This document shows positions 35,484 to 44,732 of a stretch of 64,000 nucleotides of DNA, piece by piece (within the stretch, counting starts at the first letter, position 1; each line of letters starts with the position of its first letter). The position numbers and the translations under genes are program-made. The stretch spans positions 62,001-126,000 of the forward strand of contig NZ_JAILYJ010000002.1 of NCBI RefSeq assembly GCF_019793465.1, written 5' to 3'. The notes beneath the pieces were generated by a model, which was not told where the DNA came from, ran no database searches, and was given only the letters and a program-made list of their open reading frames with translations. The stretch comes from Rhizobium croatiense. Its GTDB lineage: Bacteria > Pseudomonadota > Alphaproteobacteria > Rhizobiales > Rhizobiaceae.

Positions 35484-35948
35484 ATGCCGGAGACAGCGAT
35501 GCTGAACGAATTCGTCGTCGAAGCCAAAGCTGCCAGCTATGTCGGCGGCGGCGTGCCGCGCCCGCCCTGCCGGCAGGGGTCTCACGATATCGGCTACGAG
35601 CGCGGCGACTGGCGCTATCTCGACAGCTATTTCGGCGGCACCGACTTCGCCGGACAGGAGGTGGTGTGGTTTGCCGACGAGCCGATCTGGGCGATGAATT
35701 ATTTCGGCTGGGTCATTGCGCCCGATCTCATCGATCCCAGCGCAGCGGGAACAGTGATCAAGGCGGCGCTTTCTGCCCTGTACCGGCAGGGCCGCTTTCT
35801 CGGCGGAATGGAATTCGACCATCCCCTCGGCCGCTATGTCGATCGCAGCGAGGGTGGCTGTGAGCGGTTCAGCGGTCATGAAAGCATCATGGTCGAAGGG
35901 CGTAAGGCTTACGCGCTCGACTATCGCGGCGGACTCATCATCCCCTGA
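35484..35948 (+). CDS. DUF5680-like protein, predicted SOS gene
   Basis: This 154-residue protein starts at ATG 35484 behind AGGAGGAG. It contains FVVEAKAASYVGGG, GSHDIGYERGDWRYLDSYFG, VWFADEPIWAMNYFG and GCERFSGHESI. I recognise this as the DUF5680 pattern; the function is unknown. No signal peptide or membrane helix is seen. The exact LexA box just upstream predicts induction by DNA damage. It is divergent from the 28-residue peptide gene, which has its own box. Confidence 0.72.
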   Translation: MPETAMLNEFVVEAKAASYVGGGVPRPPCRQGSHDIGYERGDWRYLDSYFGGTDFAGQEVVWFADEPIWAMNYFGWVIAPDLIDPSAAGTVIKAALSALYRQGRFLGGMEFDHPLGRYVDRSEGGCERFSGHESIMVEGRKAYALDYRGGLIIP

Positions 35949-35981
35949 CGGAGCCGGAGGCGGGTCGATTCGCACCTGCCG

Positions 35982-36040
35982 CCAGACGCGTCAGCTCTTC
36001 GTCTTTATCCGGGAACCGCTGCCACGTCCGGGCGACATCG
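35982..36040. repeat. Degenerate copy of the rhizobial palindromic element
   Basis: GACGCGTCAGCTCTTCGTCTTTATCC and the following CCGGGAACCGCTGCCACGTCCGGGCGACAT align by eye to the complete element at 63787-63884, with several changes that weaken the stems. It sits between the DUF5680-like gene and the lolD stop. Confidence 0.6.
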
Positions 36041-36041
36041 A

Positions 36042-36725
36042 TCAGAAATCGACGACCTTGCCGTCGGAGATCGTCACGCGCCGATCCATGCGGCGGGCGA
36101 GTTCGTGGTTGTGCGTGGCGATAAGGGCGGCGAGGCCGGACTGGCGCACCAGGGCCTCGAGCGCGTCGAAGACGTAGCTTGCTGTTTCCGGGTCGAGATT
36201 ACCGGTCGGCTCGTCGGCCAGAAGCAGGGTCGGCGCATTGGCAACGGCGCGGGCGATCGCAACGCGCTGCTGCTCGCCACCTGATAGTTCGGCCGGGCGG
36301 TGCGAGCCGCGATGGCCGATGCGCATATAGTCGAGAAGCTGGCCGGCCCGCTCTCCGGCCTCCTTCCAGGAGAGGCCCGCGATCAGCTGCGGCATCATGA
36401 TGTTTTCGAGCGCGGAAAATTCCGGCAGGAGGTGATGGAACTGATAGACGAAGCCGATCTCGCGGCGACGGATCGCCGTGCGCTTCTCGTCGCTCAGCCC
36501 GTCGCAGGCATGGCCGTTGATGGTGACTTCGCCGCCGTCGGGATGCTCTAGCAGACCGGCGACATGCAGCAGCGTCGACTTGCCTGTGCCGGAGGGGGCG
36601 ACAAGGGCGACGATCTCGCCTTTCGACAGCGAGAAATCCGCACCCTTCAGGATCGAGAGCAGCGTATCGCCCTGCCCGTAATGGCGCTCGACGCCGGTAA
36701 GCTTGAGGACGACATTGCGATTCAT
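36042..36725 (-). CDS. lolD: Lipoprotein-releasing ABC transporter, ATP-binding subunit
   Basis: This 227-residue ATPase drives release of lipoproteins from the inner membrane. Walker A is [11 protein letters not shown], the signature is [14 protein letters not shown], and Walker B is [11 protein letters not shown]. The start ATG at 36725 is followed by [16 protein letters not shown]. An upstream in-frame start at 36788 lies within the end of the permease gene and is unlikely. The permease is encoded just upstream with a 14-nt gap. Confidence 0.93.
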   Translation of the reverse strand: MNRNVVLKLTGVERHYGQGDTLLSILKGADFSLSKGEIVALVAPSGTGKSTLLHVAGLLEHPDGGEVTINGHACDGLSDEKRTAIRRREIGFVYQFHHLLPEFSALENIMMPQLIAGLSWKEAGERAGQLLDYMRIGHRGSHRPAELSGGEQQRVAIARAVANAPTLLLADEPTGNLDPETASYVFDALEALVRQSGLAALIATHNHELARRMDRRVTISDGKVVDF

Positions 36726-36739
36726 GAATGCGGCATTCC

Positions 36740-38044
36740 TTATTCGTAGCGCAGGGCCTGCACCGGATCGAGCCTGGAGGCGCGCCATGCCGGGAAGATG
36801 GTGGCGATGAAGGAGAGGCTGAGCGCCATGACCACCACCGAAATCGTTTCGCTGAGATCCATCTCGGCCGGCAGCTGGCTGAGGAAATAGACCTGCGGAT
36901 TGAAGATCACGGTGCCTGAGATCCAGGAGAAGAACTGGCGGATGGATTCGATGTTGACGCAGACGAGGACGCCGAGCAGCACGCCGGCGATGGTGCCGAC
37001 GATGCCGATCGCCGCCCCGGTCATGAAGAAGATGCGCATGATGGCGCCGGCGCTGGCACCCATCGTCCGCAGAATGGCGATATCGCTGCCCTTATCCTTC
37101 ACCAGCATGATGAGGCCGGAGATGATGTTCAGCGCCGCGACAAGCACGATCAGCGTCAGGATCATGAACATGACGTTGCGCTCGACCTGCAGCGCCGAGA
37201 AGAAGGTCTGATTGCGTTGGCGCCAGTCGGTAAGGTTGATCTGGCGGCCGGCCGCTTCCTCCACCTTCGACCGCAGAGCATCGATATCATCGGGATGATC
37301 GACGAAGAGCTCGATCGACTGCACCAGCCCCGCCGCATTGAAATAGAGCTGCGCTTCCTCGAGCGGCATGAAGATGATCGAGGAATCATATTCCGACATG
37401 CCGATCTCGAACAGCCCGGAGATCTTGTAGGATTTGACGCGCGGGTTGACGCCCATCGGCGTGACGTCACCTTCCGGCGAGGTCAGCGTGATGAGGTCGC
37501 CGACGCGCAGACCCAGCTGGTCGGCCATGCGGGTGCCGATCAGCACGCCCTCGCCGGAGGCATAGCCCACCATGTCGCCGGATTTGATGTTGTCGGAAAT
37601 CGTCTTGAGCTTGGTCAGGTCTTCGGCGCGGGCGCCGCGCACCAGGGCGCCGGTGCTGCCGCCGGCCTGGGCGGAAGCCAGCACCTGACCTTCCACCAGA
37701 GGCAGCGCCATCTTGACACCGGGCACGGCGGCAAGCCTGCTGGCAAGGTCGGGATAATCGGTGAAGGGACCATCGACCGGCTGGACGATCATGTGGCCGT
37801 TGATGCCGAGGATGCGCGAGACGAGCTCGGTGCGGAAGCCGTTCATGACGGCCATGACGATGATCAGCGTCGCGACGCCGAGCATGATGCCGACGAAGGA
37901 GAAGCCGGCGATGACCGAGATAAACGCTTCCTTGCGCCGGGCGCGCAGATAGCGCCAGGCCACGAGGCGTTCGAAGGTGGAAAATGGCTTGCCAGCCGGA
38001 CCCAAGCCGGATGTTGAACTCCGGTCCACTGCTGCCTCTGCCAT
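36740..38044 (-). CDS. lolC: Lipoprotein-releasing permease LolC/LolE family (single copy)
   Basis: This 434-residue permease has one N-terminal and three C-terminal membrane segments with a large periplasmic domain between. Family hallmarks are [20 protein letters not shown] and [13 protein letters not shown], and near the end [15 protein letters not shown]. Only one permease gene lies next to lolD here, so the transporter probably uses two copies of the same protein, as in LolF-type systems. It is downstream of proS by 15 nt and likely co-transcribed. Confidence 0.9.
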   Translation of the reverse strand: MAEAAVDRSSTSGLGPAGKPFSTFERLVAWRYLRARRKEAFISVIAGFSFVGIMLGVATLIIVMAVMNGFRTELVSRILGINGHMIVQPVDGPFTDYPDLASRLAAVPGVKMALPLVEGQVLASAQAGGSTGALVRGARAEDLTKLKTISDNIKSGDMVGYASGEGVLIGTRMADQLGLRVGDLITLTSPEGDVTPMGVNPRVKSYKISGLFEIGMSEYDSSIIFMPLEEAQLYFNAAGLVQSIELFVDHPDDIDALRSKVEEAAGRQINLTDWRQRNQTFFSALQVERNVMFMILTLIVLVAALNIISGLIMLVKDKGSDIAILRTMGASAGAIMRIFFMTGAAIGIVGTIAGVLLGVLVCVNIESIRQFFSWISGTVIFNPQVYFLSQLPAEMDLSETISVVVMALSLSFIATIFPAWRASRLDPVQALRYE

Positions 38045-38059
38045 TTCGCCTCCGTTTCT

Positions 38060-39382
38060 TTAAGCCACGAACCTGTTGATCGCCGCTTCGATCGTCCTCG
38101 TTTCGCGAGCGCCGGTCTTGCGGTCCTTCACTTCGACCTCGCCGTTGGCGACCGCGCGCGGGCCGGCGATGATCTGGACGGGTACGCCGATCAGGTCGGC
38201 GGTTGCGAATTTCGTGCCGGCCCGGTCGTCGGTATCGTCGTAGAGCACATCCTTGCCGGCCTTGGTGAGCGCGGCGTAGATCAGCTCGCAAGTATCGTCG
38301 CAGGCCTGATCGCCCGCCTTCATGTTAATCACCACGATATCGAAGGGCGCGACCGAAGCCGGCCAGATGATTCCGTTGTCGTCATGCGATGCTTCGATGA
38401 TGGCGGGAACAAGGCGCGTCGGGCCGATACCGTAGGAACCCATGTGAACAAAGTGTTCCTTGCCATCAGGCCCCTGCACCTTCGCGCCCATCGGCTCGGA
38501 ATATTTCGTGCCGAAATAGAAGATGTGACCGACCTCGATGCCGCGCGCCGAAAGACGCTCGCCTTCCGGGACGGCGTTGAAAGCCGCCTCGTCGTGCATT
38601 TCCGAGGTCGCCGCATAGAGCGAGGTCCACTTGTCGAAGATCGCCTTCAAACCCTCGACGCTGTCGAAATCGGTGCTCTCACCAGGAATATCGAAGCCGA
38701 CGAAGTCCTTGTGGCAGAAGACCTCGGATTCGCCGGTATCGGCGAGGATGATGAATTCATGGCTGAGATTGCCGCCGATCGGGCCGGTGTCGGCACGCAT
38801 CGGAATGGCGCGCAGGCCGAGCCGATCGAAGGTTCTCAGATAGGCAGCAAACATCTTGTTATAGGAATGCTCCGCCCCTTCGCGCGTCAGATCGAAGGAA
38901 TAGGCATCCTTCATCATGAATTCGCGCGAGCGCATGGTGCCGAAGCGCGGACGGATCTCGTCGCGGAACTTCAGCTGGATGTGATAGAGATTGAGCGGTA
39001 GGTCCTTGTAGGATTTGACGGAGGAACGGAAGATATCCGTCACCATCTCCTCGTTGGTCGGACCGTAGAGCATCGGCCGCTCCTGACGGTCCTTGATGCG
39101 CAGCATCTCCTTGCCGTAGGCGTCGTAGCGGCCGCTTTCCTGCCAGAGTTCGGCCGACTGGAGGGTCGGCATCGAAAGCTCGATGGCGCCGGCACGGTTC
39201 TGCTCCTCGCGGATAATGGCGTTGACCTTGTCGAGAACGCGTTTGCCGAGCGGCAGCCAGGAATAGATGCCCTGCGACTGCTGGCGGATCATGCCGGCGC
39301 GCAGCATCAACCGGTGGGAGACGATTTCCGCCTCCTTGGGGTTTTCCTTGAGGATGGGCATGAAATAGCGGGACAGACGCAT
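38060..39382 (-). CDS. proS: Prolyl-tRNA synthetase, short alphaproteobacterial type
   Basis: This class II synthetase has 440 residues. Motif 2 region ([11 protein letters not shown]...RDEIRPRFG) and motif 3 ([14 protein letters not shown]) are present, with an anticodon-binding domain at the C-terminus. The length is about 130 residues below E. coli ProS because the INS editing domain is missing, as is known in alphaproteobacteria, which rely on trans-editing proteins. It starts [23 protein letters not shown]. The 590-nt upstream gap holds other elements. Confidence 0.93.
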   Translation of the reverse strand: MRLSRYFMPILKENPKEAEIVSHRLMLRAGMIRQQSQGIYSWLPLGKRVLDKVNAIIREEQNRAGAIELSMPTLQSAELWQESGRYDAYGKEMLRIKDRQERPMLYGPTNEEMVTDIFRSSVKSYKDLPLNLYHIQLKFRDEIRPRFGTMRSREFMMKDAYSFDLTREGAEHSYNKMFAAYLRTFDRLGLRAIPMRADTGPIGGNLSHEFIILADTGESEVFCHKDFVGFDIPGESTDFDSVEGLKAIFDKWTSLYAATSEMHDEAAFNAVPEGERLSARGIEVGHIFYFGTKYSEPMGAKVQGPDGKEHFVHMGSYGIGPTRLVPAIIEASHDDNGIIWPASVAPFDIVVINMKAGDQACDDTCELIYAALTKAGKDVLYDDTDDRAGTKFATADLIGVPVQIIAGPRAVANGEVEVKDRKTGARETRTIEAAINRFVA

Positions 39383-39593
39383 GGCGGATTCCGGAGCAGT
39401 TGAGATCCCGCAGAGAACGGAATCGACGGTACATTGGTAATGTGGGAGCGTTCATAGCCGCTTCGCGGCGGGAAGGAAACCCGCAACTGCCGTCGGCCGC
39501 CTCCCGGATACGCATGTTCACGCCCGCAAAATGAAAGGGCGTGAAAAAGCGCGTGTTTATAAGGACTTGAACGAAAATCTTGTCAACAGAAAT

Positions 39594-39617
39594 ATTTTGC
39601 TAGAGTGTAGCAAAAAT
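39594..39617. promoter_or_regulatory. AT-rich inverted repeat, possible operator
   Basis: TTTTGCTA (39595-39602) and TAGCAAAA (39608-39615) form a perfect 8-bp inverted repeat with a 5-nt spacer. It lies 210 nt upstream of proS on one side and just before a candidate small RNA on the other. TTGTCA at 39580-39585 stands 15 nt from TAGAGT, so it may overlap a promoter. The regulator is unknown. Confidence 0.35.
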
Positions 39618-39809
39618 GCAAAAAAACCTAATGACAAAGCCCAATGTTTGAGCTAGCTTTAGCTCACAAAACAGGCAGGAAGCTAAATTCTTGCCGAATT
39701 CGCGGTCAAGTCTTGGGAGGATCAGATCTTAGGCGCGCTCGTCGCAGCCCCGGCAACGGTTACAGATCACGCGATACTTAAAACAAGGCTTTTAGCCTTG
39801 TTTTTTTTT
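39610..39809 (+). ncRNA. Candidate small RNA ending in a strong terminator
   Basis: No coding frame of note lies here, yet a very strong plus-strand terminator is present: AAACAAGGCT (39781-39790), AGCCTTGTTT (39794-39803) and a run of nine T. Upstream is a second hairpin TGAGCTA/TAGCTCA (about 39649-39666). The terminator is 399 nt from the proS start and on the wrong strand for it, so it should end a separate transcript. The 5' end is unknown and the given limits are a guess from the upstream AT-rich repeat. Confidence 0.45.
39781..39809 (+). terminator. Intrinsic terminator of the candidate small RNA
   Basis: A 10-bp perfect stem with a TTT loop followed by T9. There is no annotated plus-strand gene for at least 3 kb upstream. 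Confidence 0.85.
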
Positions 39810-39971
39810 GGCTTTTCGCCTTCCCATCCCGACCAGAAACGAGATCGCCTTCCGTAAGGAAATGCGCCTCATTCCGTTAGGCGAGCTCTTTGCCGCAACA
39901 GCATGACGCCGATATGACGAACCGTTTGTTTGTGAATTTTACATCTGCCCAAACTTTGAGCAAAAGCTACT

Positions 39972-40247
39972 TCAATAGAAGCTAGGCCCTAGTTGTGGAA
40001 GGGCGTCGAAGCCCCAGCCGAAATAAGTGTCGCAGACATACCAGAGGCCATAGATCAGAGCCGAAATCAGCGTCGTCAGCGAAAAGACGAAGCCGGCGCG
40101 AAAGCGGGTGGGCGCGCTGGGAACGGTGCCGAGCACGATATCATCGTCTTCCGCCTGGGTGCGCAGGCCGATCGGCAGGACGGCAAAAAGCGTCATCCAC
40201 CAAATGATGAAGTAGACGGCAAATCCCTGAAGGAAGATCTGAAGCAT
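39972..40247 (-). CDS. DUF1467 family membrane protein
   Basis: This 91-residue protein has two transmembrane segments: FLQGFAVYFIIWWMTLFAVL and FVFSLTTLISALIYGLWYV. A short acidic loop between them has EDDDIVLGTVPSAP. It matches DUF1467, an alphaproteobacterial family of unknown function. It lies 162 nt downstream of mce on the same strand; the position next to mce and rnj is common in rhizobia. Confidence 0.82.
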   Translation of the reverse strand: MLQIFLQGFAVYFIIWWMTLFAVLPIGLRTQAEDDDIVLGTVPSAPTRFRAGFVFSLTTLISALIYGLWYVCDTYFGWGFDALPQLGPSFY

Positions 40248-40409
40248 TATGGTTCCCGGTGATGTCGCGCCGCCATGTGGCGAAGGCGTCCTCTCACTTT
40301 CAATTGGGCGTCTTTATACGGCGAAATGGCGGCCAATTCAAAGCGAACGAAGCATTTTGCCGCCTTCGGGTCACTCTGCCGCAGCGCAAGCGCTTCACAT
40401 AAAATTGGT

Positions 40410-40814
40410 TCAGGCCTGTTCAAGCTCGATCAGCGTGCCGAAGAAATCCTTGGGGTGCAGAAAGAGCACCGGCTTGCCATGCGCGCCGGTCTTCGGCTGG
40501 CCGTCGCCCAGTACCCGCGCCCCCGCCTCGATCAGCCGGTCGCGGGCGAGGATAATATCGTCCACCTCGTAGCAGATGTGGTGCATGCCGCCGGACGGAT
40601 TCTTGTCGAGGAAGGCCGCGATCGGCGAGGCCTCCCCAAGCGGCTCAAGCAGTTCAACCTTGGTGTTCGGCAATTCGACGAAGACGACGGTGACGCCATG
40701 TTCCGGTAGCGCCTGTGGCTGCGACACGGCAGCGCCCAGGGTGTCGCGATAGGCGGCGGCCGCCGCCGTCAGGTCGGGGACGGCGATGGCAATATGGTTC
40801 ACCCGGCCGAGCAT
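40410..40814 (-). CDS. mce: Methylmalonyl-CoA epimerase
   Basis: This 134-residue VOC-fold protein interconverts (R)- and (S)-methylmalonyl-CoA in propionate metabolism. Metal-binding His in VNHIAIAVPDL and MHHICYEVDDI and Glu near LIELEQA fit the family. GVTVVFVELPNTKVELLEPLG is a conserved strand. It begins 2 nt after the rnj stop. The 2-His/1-Glu set by itself does not prove the substrate, but the match is good. Confidence 0.88.
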   Translation of the reverse strand: MLGRVNHIAIAVPDLTAAAAAYRDTLGAAVSQPQALPEHGVTVVFVELPNTKVELLEPLGEASPIAAFLDKNPSGGMHHICYEVDDIILARDRLIEAGARVLGDGQPKTGAHGKPVLFLHPKDFFGTLIELEQA

Positions 40815-40816
40815 GA

Positions 40817-42487
40817 TCAGACCTTGGTGACGAAGGCGGTAACGACGGGCTTCTTGCCCCAGCTCTGGTTCGCAGCGGCGCGGATGGCGCGGCGCACGGC
40901 CTCCTGCAGCATGTCGATATCCTTGCGGCGGGCGCGCGGAATGCTTTCGATGGCGCTGATCGCCGCGTCGAAGAGCGTATCCTCCATCTCGTCGCCCTCG
41001 TCATCATAAACAGGCAGGCCGATCGAGACGAGATCGGGATCGCCGACAATATCATAACGGGCGTCGAGCACGACGCTGACCGCGACATGGCCGACATAGG
41101 AGAGCTTCTTGCGCTCGCCGATCCCCATCTCGTCGAAATCGCCGATCAGCATGCCGTCCTTGTAGATGCGGCCGTGCGGCGCTTCGCCGATCACCTCGAC
41201 CGGACCTGGCGCCAGCCGCAGGATATCGCCGTTGCGCACCCGCGGGACGATCGCGATGCCGGATTGCTCGGCAAGCTCCTTGTGCGCCGTCAGATGCGTC
41301 GCCTCGCCATGCACCGGCACAACGACCTTCGGCCGAGTCCACTCGTACATCCGCTGCAGCTCGTTGCGGCGCGGATGGCCGGAAACGTGGACCAGGGCTT
41401 CAGTATCGGTGATGATGTGCACGCCCTGCTCGACGAGGCCGTTCTTGATGTCCTGGATCGCCTTCTCGTTACCGGGAATGGCGCGAGAGGAAAAGACGAC
41501 GATATCGCCTGCCGCAAAGGCCACATTGCGCATTTCGTCGCGGGAAAGCTTGGCAAGCGCTGCCCGCGCCTCGCCCTGGCTGCCGGTCAGGATGACGACG
41601 ACCTTGTCGCGGGGGATGTAGCCGTATTCTTCCTCGGAGATGAAGGGCTTCACGCCTTCCATCAGGCCGATATCCTGGGCGACGTCGACGACCCGCTTCA
41701 GCGAGCTGCCGAGCAGCAGCACTTCACGGCCCGCCGCCTCGGCAGCTTCGGCAACGGTGCGAATGCGCCCGACATTCGATGAGAAGGTGGTGATCGCCAC
41801 CCGGCCTTCGGCATCCTCGATGATCTTGCGCAGGCTTTCTGACACATCCTTCTCGGAGGGCGAAACACCGTCACGCAAGGCATTGGTGGAATCGCACATC
41901 AGCGCCAACACGCCTTCGTCGCCGAGCTGGCGGAAACGCGTCTCATCGGTCAGCGGCCCGAGCGAGGGCTCGTGGTCGATCTTCCAGTCGCCGGTGTGGA
42001 TGACATTGCCGGCAGGCGTGCGGATCATCAGCGACATCGGCTCGGGGATCGAGTGATTGACGGCCACACCTTCGATGCTGAACGGGCCGACATTGATCGT
42101 GTCGCCGGCCTTGAACGGCGTCACCGGCACCTCGCCGATCCTCGCCTTCTCGAAATTGCGCTTGGCTTCGAGCAGACCCGCGGTAAAGCCCGAGGCATAG
42201 ACCGGCACGTTGAGCCCGGGCCAGAGATCGGCGAGTGCGCCATAATGATCTTCATGGGCATGGGTGATGATGATCGCCTTGAGGTTTTTGCGTTCGCTGG
42301 CGAGGAAGCGGATGTCGGGCAGGACGAGGTCGACGCCCGGCAGATCCGGGCCGGGAAAGGTGACGCCGCAATCGACCATGATCCACTGGCGATGCTCGGG
42401 CGGGCCGTAGCCATAGAGAGCGAGATTCATGCCGATCTCGCCAACGCCGCCCAGAGGCAGGAATACCAACTCGTCCTGTTTCGCCAT
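40817..42487 (-). CDS. rnj: Ribonuclease J
   Basis: This 556-residue metallo-beta-lactamase/beta-CASP RNase acts as a 5'-3' exonuclease and endonuclease. The metal site is THAHEDHYGAL; MCDSTNAL and VHVSGHPRRNEL follow. The C-terminal domain carries GDFDEMGIGERKKLSYVG. RNase J acts in rRNA maturation and mRNA decay in rhizobia, and rne is also present in this window, as is usual for alphaproteobacteria. It lies between birA and mce with short gaps. Confidence 0.93.
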   Translation of the reverse strand: MAKQDELVFLPLGGVGEIGMNLALYGYGPPEHRQWIMVDCGVTFPGPDLPGVDLVLPDIRFLASERKNLKAIIITHAHEDHYGALADLWPGLNVPVYASGFTAGLLEAKRNFEKARIGEVPVTPFKAGDTINVGPFSIEGVAVNHSIPEPMSLMIRTPAGNVIHTGDWKIDHEPSLGPLTDETRFRQLGDEGVLALMCDSTNALRDGVSPSEKDVSESLRKIIEDAEGRVAITTFSSNVGRIRTVAEAAEAAGREVLLLGSSLKRVVDVAQDIGLMEGVKPFISEEEYGYIPRDKVVVILTGSQGEARAALAKLSRDEMRNVAFAAGDIVVFSSRAIPGNEKAIQDIKNGLVEQGVHIITDTEALVHVSGHPRRNELQRMYEWTRPKVVVPVHGEATHLTAHKELAEQSGIAIVPRVRNGDILRLAPGPVEVIGEAPHGRIYKDGMLIGDFDEMGIGERKKLSYVGHVAVSVVLDARYDIVGDPDLVSIGLPVYDDEGDEMEDTLFDAAISAIESIPRARRKDIDMLQEAVRRAIRAAANQSWGKKPVVTAFVTKV

Positions 42488-42504
42488 AATTTTCGTTTTT
42501 TCCG

Positions 42505-43269
42505 CTATCTAAAAAACACATCACCGGCGGCAATGGGTATGATCCTGCCAGCGCCGGTATCGAGCATCAACAAGCCATTATCATCAATCCCGGCGAATTG
42601 TCCGGAAATCGACCGGTCCGGTAAATTGACCGTGATCTTTTCACCAATGCCACAGGCAATAGTGCGCCAGCGCGCAGTGATCTCGGCAATGCCGCGGCCC
42701 TGGTCCCATATATCGAGCACATCCGCCATCGCCGCGAAGAGATGCGCGAAGAGCTCTTCCGGCGAAGCCGCGCTTGCATGCTGACGCAGACAGGTGACGG
42801 GATAGAGCGGGTTATCAGGCATGACCGAGACATTGATGCCAATGCCGACGATCAGCGCGTAGCGGCAGTCCGGCAACTGCTCACCCTCGACGAGGATGCC
42901 GCAGGTCTTTTTCCGGCCGATGAGAATATCGTTCGGCCATTTGACCTCGAGCGGTTCGGCACCTGGCGGCAGCACCTGGCGGATCGCCTGGTGGACGGCG
43001 ACGGCAACCGCCAGCGGCAGCGAGCCGAGGCGCTCCATCGGCGCCGGGTCGATCAATAGAAGGGAAGCGTAGAGATTACCGCGTTCGGACACCCAGAGGC
43101 GGCCGCGGCGGCCGCGGCCGCCGGTCTGACGCTCGGCCGTCACCCAGAGATTTCCGGGATCGCCCGCCCGCGCCCGGGCGAGGCATTCGCTGTTGGTGGA
43201 CGATGTTTCCGACAGCGCCTCGTGCCTGAAATCGCCGAGCGATATCCGGCGCCGCCTGTCGGAAACCAT
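42505..43269 (-). CDS. birA: Biotin--[acetyl-CoA-carboxylase] ligase
   Basis: This 254-residue enzyme attaches biotin to carboxylases. Ligase motif GRGRRGRLW (about residues 52-60), KWPNDILIGRKKTCGILVEG and a C-terminal SH3-like domain are present. It starts with the ligase domain, so the DNA-binding domain of E. coli BirA is absent and it should not act as a repressor. Its ATG overlaps the nuoN stop by one base (TAATG), so it is translated from the nuo operon transcript or its end. Confidence 0.92.
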   Translation of the reverse strand: MVSDRRRRISLGDFRHEALSETSSTNSECLARARAGDPGNLWVTAERQTGGRGRRGRLWVSERGNLYASLLLIDPAPMERLGSLPLAVAVAVHQAIRQVLPPGAEPLEVKWPNDILIGRKKTCGILVEGEQLPDCRYALIVGIGINVSVMPDNPLYPVTCLRQHASAASPEELFAHLFAAMADVLDIWDQGRGIAEITARWRTIACGIGEKITVNLPDRSISGQFAGIDDNGLLMLDTGAGRIIPIAAGDVFFR

Positions 43270-44714
43270 TAGAAGAGCGTCGCGGCGGCAAGCTCTGCCG
43301 CACCGCCGATCGGCCCGCCGATGAGCACATAGGCGGTGACGAAGAGACCGGAAAGACCGAAGACCAGCCGCAGGGCGCCGGAGACCCGGGCGAATTCGCC
43401 GGTCGCCTCATCGAACCACATCAGCTTGATGACGCGCAGATAATAATAGGCGCCGACGACCGAGGCGAGAACACCGATGATGGCAAGCGCATAAAGCTTG
43501 GCTTCGATCGCCGCAACGAAGACGAAATACTTGGCGAAGAAGCCGGCGAGCGGCGGAATGCCGGCGAGCGAGAACATCAGCGCTGTCAGCACCACGGCCA
43601 TGAACGGGTTGGTCGCGGAAAGGCCGGCGAGATCATTGACGTCTTCGACGACGGTGCCGTCCTTGCGGCGCATCGACATGATGATCGCAAAGCTGCCGAG
43701 CGTCATGACCATATAGATGACCATGTAGAGCATGACGCCGGAAACACCGGTCTGGTTGCCGGCGGCAAGCCCGACCAGCGCATAGCCCATGTGGCCGATC
43801 GAGGAATAGGCCATCAGCCGCTTGATGTTCTTCTGGCCGATCGCGGCAAACGAGCCGAGCAGCATCGAGGCGATCGAGATGAAGACGACGACCTGCTGCC
43901 AGTCCGCCAGAACCGGCTGGAAGGCGGTGATGACGATGCGGGTCATCATCGCCATGGCGGCAACCTTGGGGGCTGCGGCCAGGAAGGCGGTGACCGGCGT
44001 CGGCGCGCCTTCGTAGACGTCTGGCGTCCACATGTGAAAGGGAACGGCCGAAATCTTGAAGGCAATGCCGGCGAGGATGAAGACCAGGCCGAAGACGAGG
44101 CCGAGCGAACGCGCGCCCTCGACGGACAGCGCCTGGGCGATCTCGGAAAAGTGGGTGTGGCCGGTAAAACCATAGACCAGCGACATGCCGTAGAGCAGCA
44201 TGCCGGAGGAAAGCGCGCCGAGGACGAAATATTTCAGGCCGGCTTCGGTCGACTTCAGGCTGTCGCGGTTGATCGCGGCGACGACATAGAGCGCCAGCGA
44301 CTGCAGCTCCAGCGCCAGATAGAGCGAAATCAGGTCGTTGGCCGAGATCATCAGCAGGATGCCGAGGGTCGCCAGCACCAGGAGAACCGGGAACTCGAAC
44401 TTGTCGAGCTGGTTTTCGCGGGCGTGGCCCATCGTCATGAACAGGGCGACCAGCGAGCCGATGAGCGCCACCAGCTTCATGAAGCGGGAGAAACCGTCGG
44501 CCATGTAGACGCCGCCATAGGCAAGGCCTTCGGCCGGCACGAAGAGCAGCCACAGGCCGGAGGCCAGCAGCAGCACGATGGCGAGGCCGGTGACGACGAG
44601 GCCCGACCGCTCGCCCGAGAAGACGCCGACCATCAACAGGACCAGGGCGCCGACCGCGAGGATCAGCTCCGGCGCGGAAAGATGCAGACTGAGGAGGATT
44701 GTTTCAGCGGTCAT
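43269..44714 (-). CDS. nuoN: NADH-quinone oxidoreductase subunit N
   Basis: This 481-residue antiporter-like membrane subunit of complex I has about 14 hydrophobic segments. The conserved Lys/Glu proton path is visible in KTGLKYF-like [29 protein letters not shown] and [18 protein letters not shown]. It is the last nuo gene, 18 nt after nuoM. Confidence 0.95.
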   Translation of the reverse strand: MTAETILLSLHLSAPELILAVGALVLLMVGVFSGERSGLVVTGLAIVLLLASGLWLLFVPAEGLAYGGVYMADGFSRFMKLVALIGSLVALFMTMGHARENQLDKFEFPVLLVLATLGILLMISANDLISLYLALELQSLALYVVAAINRDSLKSTEAGLKYFVLGALSSGMLLYGMSLVYGFTGHTHFSEIAQALSVEGARSLGLVFGLVFILAGIAFKISAVPFHMWTPDVYEGAPTPVTAFLAAAPKVAAMAMMTRIVITAFQPVLADWQQVVVFISIASMLLGSFAAIGQKNIKRLMAYSSIGHMGYALVGLAAGNQTGVSGVMLYMVIYMVMTLGSFAIIMSMRRKDGTVVEDVNDLAGLSATNPFMAVVLTALMFSLAGIPPLAGFFAKYFVFVAAIEAKLYALAIIGVLASVVGAYYYLRVIKLMWFDEATGEFARVSGALRLVFGLSGLFVTAYVLIGGPIGGAAELAAATLF

Positions 44715-44732
44715 GTCCGATAAGTCCCGTCA

